Part shown: piece by piece, positions 19,771 through 29,428 of the stretch
Layout of the letters: each line of letters opens with the position of its first letter
How positions within the stretch are numbered: the stretch's first letter is position 1
Assembly: GCF_028640845.1 (NCBI RefSeq)
Contig: NC_080543.1
Location: 9,976,459 to 10,040,458 of the forward strand
Length of the DNA stretch: 64,000 nucleotides
Source: Ahaetulla prasina
Lineage: Eukaryota > Chordata > Lepidosauria > Squamata > Colubridae
Direction: 5' to 3'
Notes under the pieces: generated by a model
The model's database searches: none
What the model saw: only the letters and a program-made list of their open reading frames with translations
What the model was told of the DNA's origin: nothing
Made by a program: the position numbers and the translations under genes

Positions 19771-20157
19771 CAGTGGGAAGCCAGATTCACTTAATAACCA
19801 TGTTACTAACTTATCGACTGCGGGTGATTCACTTAACAACTTTTTCACAGTTACAACCTTGGCAGCATCCCCATGATCATGTGGTCAAATTTCAGAAGCT
19901 TGGCAAGTGGTTCATATTTATGACTGTTGTGGTGTCCCAAGGTCATGTGATCACCTTTTGCGACCTTCTGACAAGCAGAGTTAACGGGGAAGTCAGATTC
20001 ATTTAACAACCAGGTTACTAACTTATCAGCTGCAGTGATTCACTGAACAACGGAGGCGAGAAATGTTGTAAAATGGGAGAAAACTCATGTAACGAATGTC
20101 TTACTTAACAACAGAAATATTGGGCTCAATTACGGTCGTACGTTGAGGACTACCTGC
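19771..20157 (+). mobile_element. TA-flanked MITE, left end lost
   Basis: It contains AACTTTTTCACAGTTACAACC, TCATGTGATCACCTTTTGCG and GTTGTAAAATGGGAGAAAAC, and ends GTACGTTGAGGACTACCTGC. This is the interior and right end of the family complete at 31453. Confidence 0.8.
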
Positions 20158-20239
20158 ACTGTAATCCACTTGACTTTTAGTAAAATATACCTTTTATTAC
20201 AAATGGAGTCGAGGGTCTTTCTTTCCTAAGGGACCAAGT

Positions 20240-20902
20240 CGGGGCAGGCCTGACATCTTTCCTCCTTTGTAACTTAACCTGTTCTGACCTAGGCTTCCTT
20301 AGAAATTAAACAGCACAAACGTAGTCCTGACAAACCTCTTTAATTCATACGGCTGTAAATTATTTCATTTACAGTCCACAAGGCTTGACAAACAGTCTTT
20401 CAGAGGTAGGTTATTAACACTCACCTATCTCCCATGGAATGCTGGCAAAGAGCCAATTTCCAGACGCACGGCAAAGCCAAACTTGGCACAAAGTCACAAA
20501 AAGAAGTTTCAAATCTTGAATCAGCCAGATGAACTAATTGCTTCCTGCAAAAGCTCACGTCCCATTTGCTTCTCTTTTATGTCTTATGGGAGAGGCCAAT
20601 CATCTCCAAGCCTTACTTCCAAGTCGACCCTGTTTCCTTAATTGTTCCTGTCTCCTGGCAGCTCTGCTCATGTGCACACTGGAAAAACAGGATCACGGTG
20701 TTCTTCTGCCTCGCTGATGTCAGACTCCAGAGACTCCCGAGGCAGCAAAGAACGACCAGATGGCCTTGGCCCCCTCTCTGCCTCTGACTCAGAGCCATCG
20801 TCTGAGCCTTCTCCAGACTCCAGGACAGGCTCACGTTCCTCCCCAACCTCCTCACTGTCCGAAGCTGCTGCCAACTCTGCTGGCCGCTGGCGGGCCACAA
20901 CA
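20240..20902 (-). mobile_element. Solo LTR, family E relative; left boundary uncertain
   Basis: The right end CTGGCGGGCCACAACA matches that of the LTR at 21706-22320, and the body shares TTATGGGAGAGGCCAATCAT and the CTC/serine-rich block. A minus-strand polyadenylation-like region is near 20340. I cannot see the left terminus, so the start is approximate. Confidence 0.65.
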
Positions 20903-21389
20903 CAACCTGACCGTGAAGCATCTAGGCCTTAAAATCTCCTGAACAGCGAGAATAATTACTTGATATAATTGATGCTTCTCATAGCTTTATGGATGCCATA
21001 GAGAGACCCTATTTAACCGATTCAAATGATAGATCACCAAGCTATCCGTAACTTGGTTGGATGCTAGACAATAAAGAAAGCAGTACAGAATTTCAAAGGC
21101 CAACATCCTGTTCCCTCTGTAGAATTAAAGGGCCAGACATTTTTATTATCTTTTCAAAAAGGCTCTTAAAACGTATCACTTTATAGAAGCTTTTAACCAA
21201 TTATTTAACAGTTAGTTTTAATTAGCCATTCTACTTGCGTTACTTCTTCGCTTTAATTGCTACATTAATTGCTGATAATGATTTTATTCTAAATTTAGTG
21301 TAAATTGCTGGGTACATCAAGTTAAATAATGAAAGGAAACCTTGCTGCTCTGAATATCTGTCAAATAATATGTGACGTCAAGAATATCA
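20903..21389. other. No feature recognised
   Basis: AT-rich, unique-looking sequence. Confidence 0.6.
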
Positions 21390-21500
21390 ATAAACGTCTC
21401 CTGTCCTGATGATGTTACCTAGTAGGGTAATGAAATGTCCACAATCCCCAAACCAAGCTTGGAGAACTCCAACAAGTCACAGATCAGGCTGGGCCTAAAC
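21390..21500 (+). mobile_element. PLE-type fragment with hammerhead-like motif (family 3)
   Basis: At 21406-21439 it reads CTGATGA, one T, the hairpin GTTACC-TAGTAG-GGTAAT (with a G-U closing pair), GAAAT and GTC. The CTGATGA box is canonical for hammerheads. Downstream ACCAAGCTTGGAGAACTCC is shared with the copies at 26128 and, inverted, at 32644. Confidence 0.6.
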
Positions 21501-21611
21501 ATGTGATCACATGTTATTCTATTCTAAAGATGAGTCTACAAATCTTAAAATGTTTGCATTTCTAGTGCCTACAGTATATGTATGGAGAAGGATGGCAACC
21601 TTCTCCAGACC

Positions 21612-22490
21612 AAGCCACAATGGCGCAGTGATTAGAGTGCAGTACTGCAGGCTACTTCTGCTGATCGCTGGCTGCCAGCAGTTTGGCAGATCGGATCTCA
21701 CCAGGTGTTGTGACCCAGGCCCAAGTAGGTAGTAGGAAACTCAGTCAGTGTAAAAACAAACAAACTTTATTAGAACAGCTGAAAATCATCTCAATCTCAG
21801 TGTAGTCCAACTAAATTAAAGCAAACTCCTCCCAACACAATTCCTCAGTCCTATCACCAATCTTGATCCAATTAGGCAAACTGCCAAAGGCCTTTCTTGG
21901 AAAAAGTTCAAAAGACACCGATACGAAACAAATGCAATAAGACAAAACTATCAACATTGTTTTCCGGCAAAGAGCCCAAGCGCCATTGCTGGTCTTTTAA
22001 GCCTTATGGGAGGGGCCAATCATCTCTTGGCCCTACTCCGGAGTTGTCCTCTCTGCTTGAGCTGCTCTTGCCTTCTGGCAGCTCTTCTCATGCGTGCATG
22101 AGGAACAGGCTCCTCCTGTTCCTCTGCCTCACTACTATCAGGCTCTGGAGTCTCTGGAGTCCGCACCTCACTCCCAGATGGCCCTGGCCCCACCTCTGCC
22201 TCCAACGCAGAGCCCTCATCCACGCCTTCCCCAGCCTCCAGGACTGGCCCATGTTCTTCCTCAGCCTCATCGCTATCTGACTCCGTTGCCAGCTCCACAG
22301 GCTGCTGGCGGACCACAACAACAGGCTCAAGGTTGACTCAGCCTTCCATCCTTCCAAGGTTGGTAAAAGGAGGATCCAGATTGTTGGGGGCAATAGGTTG
22401 ACTCTGTAAACTGCTTAAAGAGGGCTGTAAAGCACTGTGAGGTGGTATATAAGTCTAAGTGCTATTGCTATTGCTAACGCTATTCTTGCT
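21612..22490 (+). mobile_element. tRNA SINE family c, split by an LTR
   Basis: The head AATGGCGCAGTGATTAGAGT and body to CTCACCAGG (21705) resume after the LTR with CTCAAGGTTGACTCAGCC, and the tail is TATATAAGTCTAAGTGC plus GCTATT units. The LTR target copies (CCAGG and ACAGG) mark the break. Confidence 0.8.
21706..22320 (-). mobile_element. Solo LTR, family E (615 bp)
   Basis: It reads TGTTGTGACCCAGGCCC on the left and GGCGGACCACAACA on the right, minus-oriented. The flanks CCAGG (21701-21705) and ACAGG (22321-22325) match at 4/5. The minus-strand polyadenylation signal is the TTTATT at 21768. The Ser/Pro- or Glu-rich frames on both strands belong to the U3 repeat and are not genes. Confidence 0.88.
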
Positions 22491-23144
22491 GTGCTCTAAA
22501 ACCCAACAATTGGCTTGAAAAATGGAATGATAAGCAGGATGGAGATGTTTAACAGCTCATCTCACGGGTGGGGGTAGGGAGCGGGGTGAAACCCTTCCAG
22601 TAATTCTAGAAAAGGGCGAGATAATGTATACCATTATTTTTCCTTCTCCAGTGGAAATCATGCATATTATTTCAATTTCCCATTATGCATTTGAGGACTT
22701 CTAATTCAGGTCCCATCAGCAGTGAAGAAAAAAAAAAAAAGAATTACAGCCTTCAATGCATTTTTCTACTTTGCCCCAAAGTAAGTTATTGGCTCTGGAT
22801 TGAAAAAAATTAGGAAGTAACGACTTTATTTTATAAGCAATCATAACATTGTTGGGTGCTTTTATTTTTCCTCCCCCCCCCTTTTTTTGCAAGAAAGCAA
22901 GCAGGATATTCACAAAAACCTCAAGAGGGTTTAATCGGAATACTTACAAACATTTACCTCCTCCTGAGGCAAACAGCATAATGTTCATGCAATTTGACTG
23001 TTTAATCAAGACAATCAAAGATACCTTGTTCAAGACAAAATGCTCCATTCCAAATAAAAACACGATCGATGGCTGCTTCTTTGGCAGCCAATATGTGTCA
23101 CGGAGATTTGGGTAGTATTAAATCTCAGTGGTCACAGAATGGGT
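22491..23144. other. No feature recognised
   Basis: Contains short A, C and T homopolymers (22727-22741, 22870-22890) and otherwise unique-looking DNA. Confidence 0.6.
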
Positions 23145-23388
23145 CAAGATGTTCTTGTTGTGAAGTCGTGTCCGACCCATCGCAACTCCATGGACAATGT
23201 TCCTCCAGGCCTTTCTGTCCTCTACCATCCTCTGGAGTCCATTTAAGGTCATGCCTACTGCTTCAGTGACTCCATCCAGCCACCTCGTTCTCTGTCATCC
23301 CATTCTTCTTTTGCCCTCAATCTTTCCCAGCATTCAGCTCTTCTCCAGTGAATCCTTCCTTCTCGTTAGGTAGCCAATTAATCTCAAA
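23145..23388 (-). mobile_element. Bov-B (RTE) LINE 3' fragment
   Basis: The phrases GTGAAGTCGTGTCCGACCC, CTCCATGGACAATG and CTACCATCCTCTGGAGTCC are those of Bov-B-related sequence in squamates and ruminants. Only about 240 bp are present and there is no RT. It is relevant because Sauria SINEs depend on this LINE. Confidence 0.6.
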
Positions 23389-23434
23389 CAACTAAGCAGA
23401 GAGAGATCTCAATAATACCAAATTTCAAATTCAG

Positions 23435-23980
23435 AATAGAGCTGGAAGGGAACCTTGGAGGTCCTCTAATCCAGGGGTCTCCAACCTTGGCAACTTGAAG
23501 ACTTGTGGACTTCAACGCCCAGAATTCCTCAGCCAGCTTTGCTTCTGGGAGTTGGAGTCCACAAATCTTCAAGTTGCCAAGATTGGAGACCCCTGGTCTA
23601 ATCTAACCCCCTGCTCAAGCAGGAGACCCTTATACCATTCCTGACAAGTGGCTGTCCAGTCTCTTCTTAAAAGCCTCCAGTGATAAAGCACCCACAATTT
23701 CTGAAGGCAAGCTGTTCCACTGAGTAATTATCCTCACTGTTAGGAAGTTTCTCCTCAATTCCAGGTTGCTTCTCTCCTTGATTAGTTTCCATCCATTGTT
23801 TCTTGTCTTGCCTTCTGGGTGCTTTGGAAAATAATTTTACACCCTCCCTCCCTCTTCTTTGTGGCTGGAATACTGTATTGTGTCACCCCTGGTCCTCCTT
23901 TTCTCTAGACTGCCCGTATCCAAATCCTGCAATTGTTCTTTGTATGTTTTAGTCTCCAGGCCTTTAATCATCTAAGTTGC
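23435..23980 (-). mobile_element. CR1 LINE 3' part, containing a hAT MITE
   Basis: The 3' UTR starts at the left (GAGCTGGAAGGGAACC) and the coding part runs right to CAGGCCTTTAATCATC. The frame is interrupted. The MITE at 23472-23595 is inside it. Confidence 0.85.
23472..23595. mobile_element. hAT palindromic MITE nested in CR1 (124 bp)
   Basis: The ends are CAGGGGTCTCCAACCTTGG and CCAAGATTGGAGACCCCTG. The duplication is CTCTAATC (23464-23471) and GTCTAATC (23596-23603), 7/8. Confidence 0.92.
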
Positions 23981-24152
23981 TTAATAACTGGATGGGAGAT
24001 AACCAGGAAATTGTACAGCTATTAGCTGATGAAGAAGAACATCCTAGAAAAAGACAATGGCAAATCACCTTTGTACTGCATGGTGTTGTAGGAGAAGTAC
24101 ACACCAGACTCCTTGGGGCGGAGTCAAGAGAAGAATCAACCTTGAATCCTTA

Positions 24153-24510
24153 AAGGTAAGGGTAAAGGTTCCCCCGCGCATGCGTGCTAGTTGTTCCCAA
24201 CTCTAGGGGGCGGTGCTCATCTCCGTTTCAAAGCTGAAGAGCCAATGCTGTCCGAATATGTCTCTGTAGTCATGTGGCCGGCATGACTAAATGGCAAAGG
24301 TGCACGGAACACTGTTAACTTCCCACCAAAGGTGGTCCCTATTTTTCTACTTGCATTTTTTAACCTGCTTTCGAACTGCTCAGTTGGCAGAAGCTGGGAC
24401 AAGTAACGGGAGGTCACCCCGTTACGCGACGCGAGGGAATCAAACTGCTGAACTGCCGACCTTCTGATCAACAAGCTCAGCGTCTTAGGCACGGAACCAC
24501 CATGTCCCTT
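24153..24510 (-). mobile_element. Sauria-type SINE
   Basis: The ACCTTT-complement tail lies at the left, and TAGTTGTTCCCAACTCTAGG and the tRNA-like head lie at the right (complement of GTTTGATTCCC near 24440). Confidence 0.85.
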
Positions 24511-24546
24511 TTACTAAGCTAAAATCCAAACTCTCTTGAATTCCAT

Positions 24547-24832
24547 TAATCCTGGGATGTGGCTCAGGCTGCTAATGCAGCCTGTTATTAACACACAGCT
24601 GCCTGCAATTACAATTACTGCAGGCTCCAGTCCCACCAGGCCCAAGGTTGACTCAGCCTTCCATCCTTTATAAGGTAGGTAAAATGAGGACCCAGATTGT
24701 TGGGGGGGCAATAAGTTGACTTTGTATATAAATATACAAATAGGATTAGACTATTGCCTTACACAATGTAAGCCGCCCTGAGTCTTCGGAGAAGGGTGGG
24801 ATATAAATTCAAATTTAAAAAAAAATCCTTAT
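24547..24832 (+). mobile_element. tRNA SINE family b
   Basis: A head with GGCTCAGGCTGCTAATGCAG, a middle domain CAAGGTTGACTCAGCCTTCC, and a tail AAGCCGCCCTGAGTCTTCGG ending in poly-A. Confidence 0.88.
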
Positions 24833-25309
24833 CTAACACCAATTTAGTGCTGAGCATTAGTTGGCTAGATTCTTGTGTGTAGGCATGAACAACAAATTAG
24901 CTTAACTGGAATTTAACATGTGATCCTGATTGGTGTCAACTTGAAAGAGAGTTTGCTAACTATTTTCTCCAGGCTACAGAGGTCTTCTGTGACCTTTCCA
25001 GTTTTTCTTCAAGGTCTTCTGATCTATTCAGTGGCACATCTGCAGCGCAAAGACATACTTCATCTTAACTGACAAGTCAATTCCAGCACTTGTCTAACGG
25101 CCGTTCCATCTATATAGAGAAAACATTGTCCTCTGTAAGCAATTCTTTCTTTCTGGTTCAATCAATAAACTGTTTTAATTTTCTCTTCTTCTCCTTTAGA
25201 AGTCATCTTTAGCATGTCTAGCACATTATGGAGAGATAATAAGCAAGATGCATACATTCTTGATCCGAAGAAGTTTATAATCCAAGAAAGATGAGATAAG
25301 ATGGGTCCT

Positions 25310-25375
25310 TGGCGGTCTCTGAAGTTGGTTGTTTTCTTGCAGATGTTTTCATTACCCAACTAAGTAACATCTAAG
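25310..25375 (-). mobile_element. PLE-type fragment with degraded hammerhead-like motif (family 3)
   Basis: On the minus strand GTTACT-TAGTTG-GGTAAT and GAAAAC survive, but the CTGATGA box is broken. TGGTTGTTTTCTTGCAGATG to the left is shared with 32630-32647. Confidence 0.5.
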
Positions 25376-25527
25376 TAAGGGTTGTTGTTTTTTGCATAGT
25401 TTAAAATTTTTAATTGCTTAATTTATAATTTAATTAATTTATCATTAAAATTAAATGATAAATTAATTTAATTTATCTTTTATGATCTGTAAACCACCTA
25501 TAATCACCTTACTTGGAAAATGGTGAT

Positions 25528-25564
25528 GAATGAATGAATGAATGAATGAATGAATGAATGAATG

Positions 25565-25596
<32 letters not shown>

Positions 25597-25850
25597 CATG
25601 AATCCATGGATGAATCCATGAATGAATGAATCAATCAATATGAATAAATGAATGAATGAATGAATCAATCAATCAATCAATCAATCCATGAATGAATGAA
25701 TGAATCAATCAATCAATCAATCAATATGAATGAATGAATGAATCCATGAATCCATGAATGAATCCATGAATCCATGAATGAATCCATGAATCCATGAATG
25801 AATTAATATGAATGAATGAATGAATGAATCAATCAATCAATCAATCAATA
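25528..25850. repeat. Compound (AATG)n/(AATC)n/(AATCCATG)n array
   Basis: Blocks of TGAA, TCAA and TGAATCCA units alternate several times over 320 bp, so three related four- or eight-base units interconvert in one array. Confidence 0.95.
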
Positions 25851-25962
25851 GTGCTAGAAGGGAGTGGGATTTGCTGCTTGGTGTTAATCTGTGCTTCTCA
25901 TGGTGCTTATTTCTGGTTGTTGTTTTTAAACTTTTTGATTGTCTCTTTTGAATGGTATGTAG

Positions 25963-26280
25963 ATGTTGTTTATCTCTATCTATAAAAAATACCACGTTCA
26001 AGAAACTACTGACTCAGTTAAAAAAAACAACAGCCTAATCAAGAAATCACCACAAACACTCCGACCAACATTGACAAGACAAGCCATTTGTATACATATA
26101 GAGAACAAACCCTACGCCCATCTAGCACTGATCATGTTACCTAGTTGGGTAATGAAATGTCTGCAAGAAAACAAACCAAGCTCGGAGAGCATCAAGGACC
26201 CCACATTCAACTGTAAACTAAACACAATCTCTTTTAAACATGAGACAAGGAAAACAAGAGTTAAGGAGCTGAACAAGTGA
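25963..26280 (+). mobile_element. PLE-type fragment with hammerhead-like motif (family 3)
   Basis: At 26128-26161 it reads CTGATCA, one T, the hairpin GTTACC-TAGTTG-GGTAAT, GAAAT and GTC. The three bases before the core (GCA) are complementary to the three after GTC (TGC), as expected for a short stem I. The 105-codon frame over this region is a decayed element sequence that I cannot assign to a domain. Confidence 0.6.
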
Positions 26281-26282
26281 AA

Positions 26283-26905
26283 TGTTGTGGTCTACCAGCA
26301 GCCTGCTGAGCTGGCAGTGGAGTTGGACAGTTGAGGAGGCTGGGGAGGACAATGGGCCAGTCCTGAAGTCAGGGAAAGGCTTGGACAAGGGCTCTATATT
26401 AGAGGCAGAGATGGGGCCAGGGCCATCTGGGAACGATGCACAGACTCTGGAGCCTCCAGAGGCAGACAGCAGAGAGGTGGAGGAACAGGAGGAGCCTGTT
26501 CCTAGTGCATGCATGCGAAGAGCTGCCAAAAGGCAAGAGCAGGCAAAAAGGACAACTCGGGAGTAGGGCCAAGAGATGATTGGCCCCTCCCATAAGGATT
26601 AAAACAGACCAGCACCGGCGTTTGGCCTTTGCCGGAAAACAACGTTGGTAGCTTTGTCTTCTGCTTCATCTACGTCTTGCATTTATTTTTGTGACTTCTG
26701 AACTTTTGCCAGGAAAGGCCTTTGGCAGTTTGCCTAATTGGACCAAGGTTTGCGATAGGACTGAGGAATTTGTGTTGGGAGGAATTTGTTTTAATTTGAG
26801 TTGAACGACGCTGGGAATGAAGTAATTCTCAGATGTTCGAATAAAGTTTGTTCTTTTTTGTACGGACTGCGTTTCCTGCTACCTACTTGGGCCTGGGTCA
26901 CAACA
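26283..26905 (+). mobile_element. Solo LTR, family E (623 bp)
   Basis: It starts TGTTGTGGTCTACC and ends GGGCCTGGGTCACAACA, with an AATAAA polyadenylation signal at 26840-26845 about 60 bp before the end. Flanking pentamers (TGAAA and GGTTT) do not match. One flank may be mutated, or the LTR may come from recombination between different insertions. Confidence 0.85.
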
Positions 26906-26932
26906 GGTTTGTTAGTCTGCGTCAATGTTGGC

Positions 26933-27402
26933 TAACCTTTTCAGCACCGCGTACCAAAAGGGGAGCGTGTTTGTGTGTGGGCCGGAAACTGGAAGAGCAG
27001 CCGCTCGGTGCGCATGCGCGCTCTTCTGATTTCCGGCACGTGCATGACCACCAGCCACTTGGTCTTCCAGTTTCTAGGGCGCGTGTACTTACAAAGACCA
27101 GCTGGCCAGCGCACATGCAAGTGCTTGAAACCGGAAGAGCAGCCCGCCCCCCCCGTGCACATGCACACACCAGGAAGATGATCTTATGGTTTCTGGTGCA
27201 TGCACGCGCATCAACCAGTTGGTCTTCACACCCGCATGCATGCCAGAAACCAGAAGACCAGGTTTTCAGCGCTTACGCTCGTATGAAGTCCAGCTGGCCA
27301 GTGCGCCAGAACCTGGAAGGGAAACGGGCGACGGCTCGCGTTCCTGGAGATATGGTTCTACGTTCCGCTTCTGGCATGCATATCATAGGTTCGCCATAAC
27401 AC
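26933..27402. mobile_element. hAT element (CAGTGATGGCTAACC family)
   Basis: It starts CAATGTTGGCTAACCTTTTC and ends ATAGGTTCGCCATAACAC. The flanks GTCTGCGT and GTCTATGT match at 6/8. The interior is rich in GCGCATGC and CCGGAA and gives spurious frames. Confidence 0.75.
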
Positions 27403-27411
27403 GTCTATGTA

Positions 27412-27416
<5 letters not shown>

Positions 27417-27454
<38 letters not shown>
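27417..27454. repeat. (GT)n microsatellite
   Basis: About 18 GT units grading into TATATA at the foldback edge. Confidence 0.95.
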
Positions 27455-27460
<6 letters not shown>

Positions 27461-27660
27461 CAGGTTTTGGTATGTTCGGGTCTTTTCCCGTGTAAGATTG
27501 GAAGTATTTAGGCAACGTTTCGATGAGATCTCACTCATCATCTTCAGGCTTTGGCTTTGTTCTTAAAGCCAAAGCCTGAAGATGATGAGTGAGATCTCAT
27601 CAACGTTATACTCCAATCTTATGGAAAAGACCCGAACATATCAAAACCTGCATACATATA
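27454..27660. mobile_element. PLE-type foldback with two hammerhead-like motifs (family 2, copy B)
   Basis: The inverted arms run from TATATGCAGGTTTTGGTATG to the complement at 27660. The left arm, minus strand 27514-27547, has CTGAAGA, one T, the perfect hairpin GATGAG-TGAGAT-CTCATC, GAAAC and GTT. The right arm, plus strand 27576-27606, has the same hairpin but its GAAAC is damaged. Relative to copy C the hairpin carries two compensated base-pair changes. Confidence 0.65.
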
Positions 27661-27672
27661 CCCGTGAAAACC

Positions 27673-27898
27673 TACGAAAATATATATATGTAGGTCTTTG
27701 GTTATTCGGGTTTTCTCCCCGTAAAATTGGAAGTGTCTTGGCGACGTTTCGACGAAGTCTCATTCGTCATCTTCAGGCTTCAGCTTCGTGCTTCTGGGAG
27801 CAAGCTGAAGCTGAAGATGACGAATGAGACTTCGTCGAAATGTCGCCAAGACTCTTCCAATTTTACGCGGGAGAAAACCCGAATAACCAAAGACCTAC
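27673..27898. mobile_element. PLE-type foldback with two hammerhead-like motifs (family 2, copy C)
   Basis: Arms start with TAGGTCTTTGGTTATTCGGG near 27691 and close at 27898. Minus strand 27743-27775: CTGAAGA, T, hairpin GACGAA-TGAGAC-TTCGTC, GAAAC, GTC. Plus strand 27811-27844: the same with GAAAT and GTC. This is the best preserved inverted pair in the window. TA repeats flank it. Confidence 0.68.
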
Positions 27899-27969
27899 AT
27901 ACAAACACCCACGAAAACCTCAGAAAATATATATATATATATATAATTGCCTGGAACCTTTTGATTTGA

Positions 27970-28344
27970 GTGATATGTTCCAACTTGGTACAATGAAATT
28001 GTGATAGGCTACTGGAAGCTCGGCAGCCTGCAAAATATTACAGTTGCACATTCTTTTATCAGGGAAAAAAAAAAGGTTACCACCTATCCAGTGCATCAAT
28101 GAGTAGTTAGTATGAAGAAAAGGAAAAATATATATATATCTGTTCTGACAAACTCGGAGAGATAAATTGGCTGCTGTGTGTTAAAGTCAACGTATCCATT
28201 TGCCACGATTTCTGAACCTAATCATTTTTCCCCTTCAATAACTTTGCTCGGGAAGGCGCAGACACAATAAAAAAATGACTTGGGGAGAAGCTTGCTTCTC
28301 AGTGGCAAGTGGCTGCTAAGAGGCTTGATGGAAACCATCATTAC
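27970..28344. other. No feature recognised
   Basis: Unique-looking sequence, including a short TATATA run at 28129-28138. Confidence 0.6.
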
Positions 28345-28492
28345 CGTTACAAGCTGCTGAATATTTTTAGATAAACCAGGTGAGGTCTAATGGAAATCTC
28401 CTGCCAATCACAACTGCAAAGGATTATTCTCTCTCAACTGCAGCTCCTTCAGATTCTCCCAAATCGCTCTAGAAATTCAGATATGTCAGAGT
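28345..28492 (+). repeat. Left copy of a ~145-bp direct repeat
   Basis: CTGAATATTTTTAGATAAAC through AATCGCTCTAGAAATTCAGA recurs at 29157-29298 with about 15% differences. The two copies flank about 660 bp that includes a Sauria SINE. Confidence 0.8.
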
Positions 28493-28676
28493 GCGCACAG
28501 TTTGATTATGTGAGACAACCCAGGAGCAAATACAGCAAACAGAGTGGTTTTATCTACAAAGAATATATACATACACGTACTTTAGTCAGACCTCAGACAA
28601 TCAACAATCAGCAATTACAGCATGGAAGCACACATGGAGAGAGAGAAACGCCCCCAACAGGGCCTCTTCTTATTAA

Positions 28677-29032
28677 AAAGGTAAAGATTAACCTTGCACA
28701 TATGTGCTAGTTGTTCCCGACTCTAGGGGGCGGTGCTCATCTCCGTTTCAAAGCAAAGGGCCAGCGCTGTCCGAAGATGTCTCCGTGGTCATGTGGCTGG
28801 CATGACTCAACACCAAAGGCGCATGGAATACTGTTATCTTCCCACCAAAGGTGATCCCTATTTTTCTACTTGCATTTTTTACCTGCTTTCGAACTGCTAG
28901 GTTGGCACAAGCTGGGACAAGTAACGGGAGCTCACCCCATTACATGGCGCTAGGGATTCGAACTGCTGAACTGCCGACCTTTCAGTCGACAAGCTCAATG
29001 TCTTAGCCACTGAGCCACCTTTAAAGAGGTCC
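28677..29032 (-). mobile_element. Sauria-type SINE
   Basis: Tail at the left (GGTAAAGATTAACC) and tRNA-like head at the right (complement of the B-box near 28955). It lies between the two copies of the direct repeat. Confidence 0.85.
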
Positions 29033-29156
29033 CTTTACCTTTTCTTATTACAGGCTCTTAAAGTGATATCAGCCCAAAAACCTTGCTGATTCATTTCCAG
29101 CATTACATCATTGTAGCAGCTGGTCAGCTCTTAAATCTTTACCCTGTAACCCTGTT

Positions 29157-29298
29157 GTTACACGCTCCTGAATATTTTTAGAGCAACCAAGTGAAATCTA
29201 ATGGAAATCTCCTGTCAATCACAACCGCAAGGGATTATTCTCTGAGCGGCAGCTCCTTCAGTTTCTCCCAAATCGCTCTAGAAGTCCAGATATAACTC
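29157..29298 (+). repeat. Right copy of a ~145-bp direct repeat
   Basis: It pairs with 28345-28492 in the same orientation. Differences are mostly single bases plus small indels, so the duplication is old. Confidence 0.8.
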
Positions 29299-29383
29299 CT
29301 GAAGATTGGCAATGAGGAGATAGGAAGAATGGAAGGAGAATCATTTTCATTCTGGAAATTGGGACAATGGGTTTAGTGCTTCT

Positions 29384-29428
29384 ATAATAATAATAATAAT
29401 AATAATAACAACAACAACAACAACAACA
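29384..29428. repeat. (AAT)n(AAC)n array at a CR1 tail
   Basis: It sits directly at the 3' end of the minus-strand CR1 that starts with AGAGTTGGAAGGG. Confidence 0.93.

Larger units (their letters stand above)
24090..24945 (+). repeat. Unclassified dispersed repeat, split by two SINEs
   Basis: Segments around GAATTCCATTAATCCTGG (24540) and AGTGCTGAGCATTAGTTGGC (24845) recur at 32805-33030 and, inverted, at 54425-54545. A Sauria SINE and a family b SINE interrupt it. I do not recognise the family. Confidence 0.45.

Noticed and set aside
20613..20932. Ser/Pro- and Glu-rich ~100-codon frames (also 22020-22393, 26218-26566, 16021-16406, 50239-50643)
   Set aside because: All fall in the U3 part of solo LTRs and recur with each LTR copy. 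No retroviral domain is recognisable.
25528..25850. CRISPR-like alternation of repeat and spacer
   Set aside because: The units are 4-8-bp simple repeats in a vertebrate genome, with no unique spacers.
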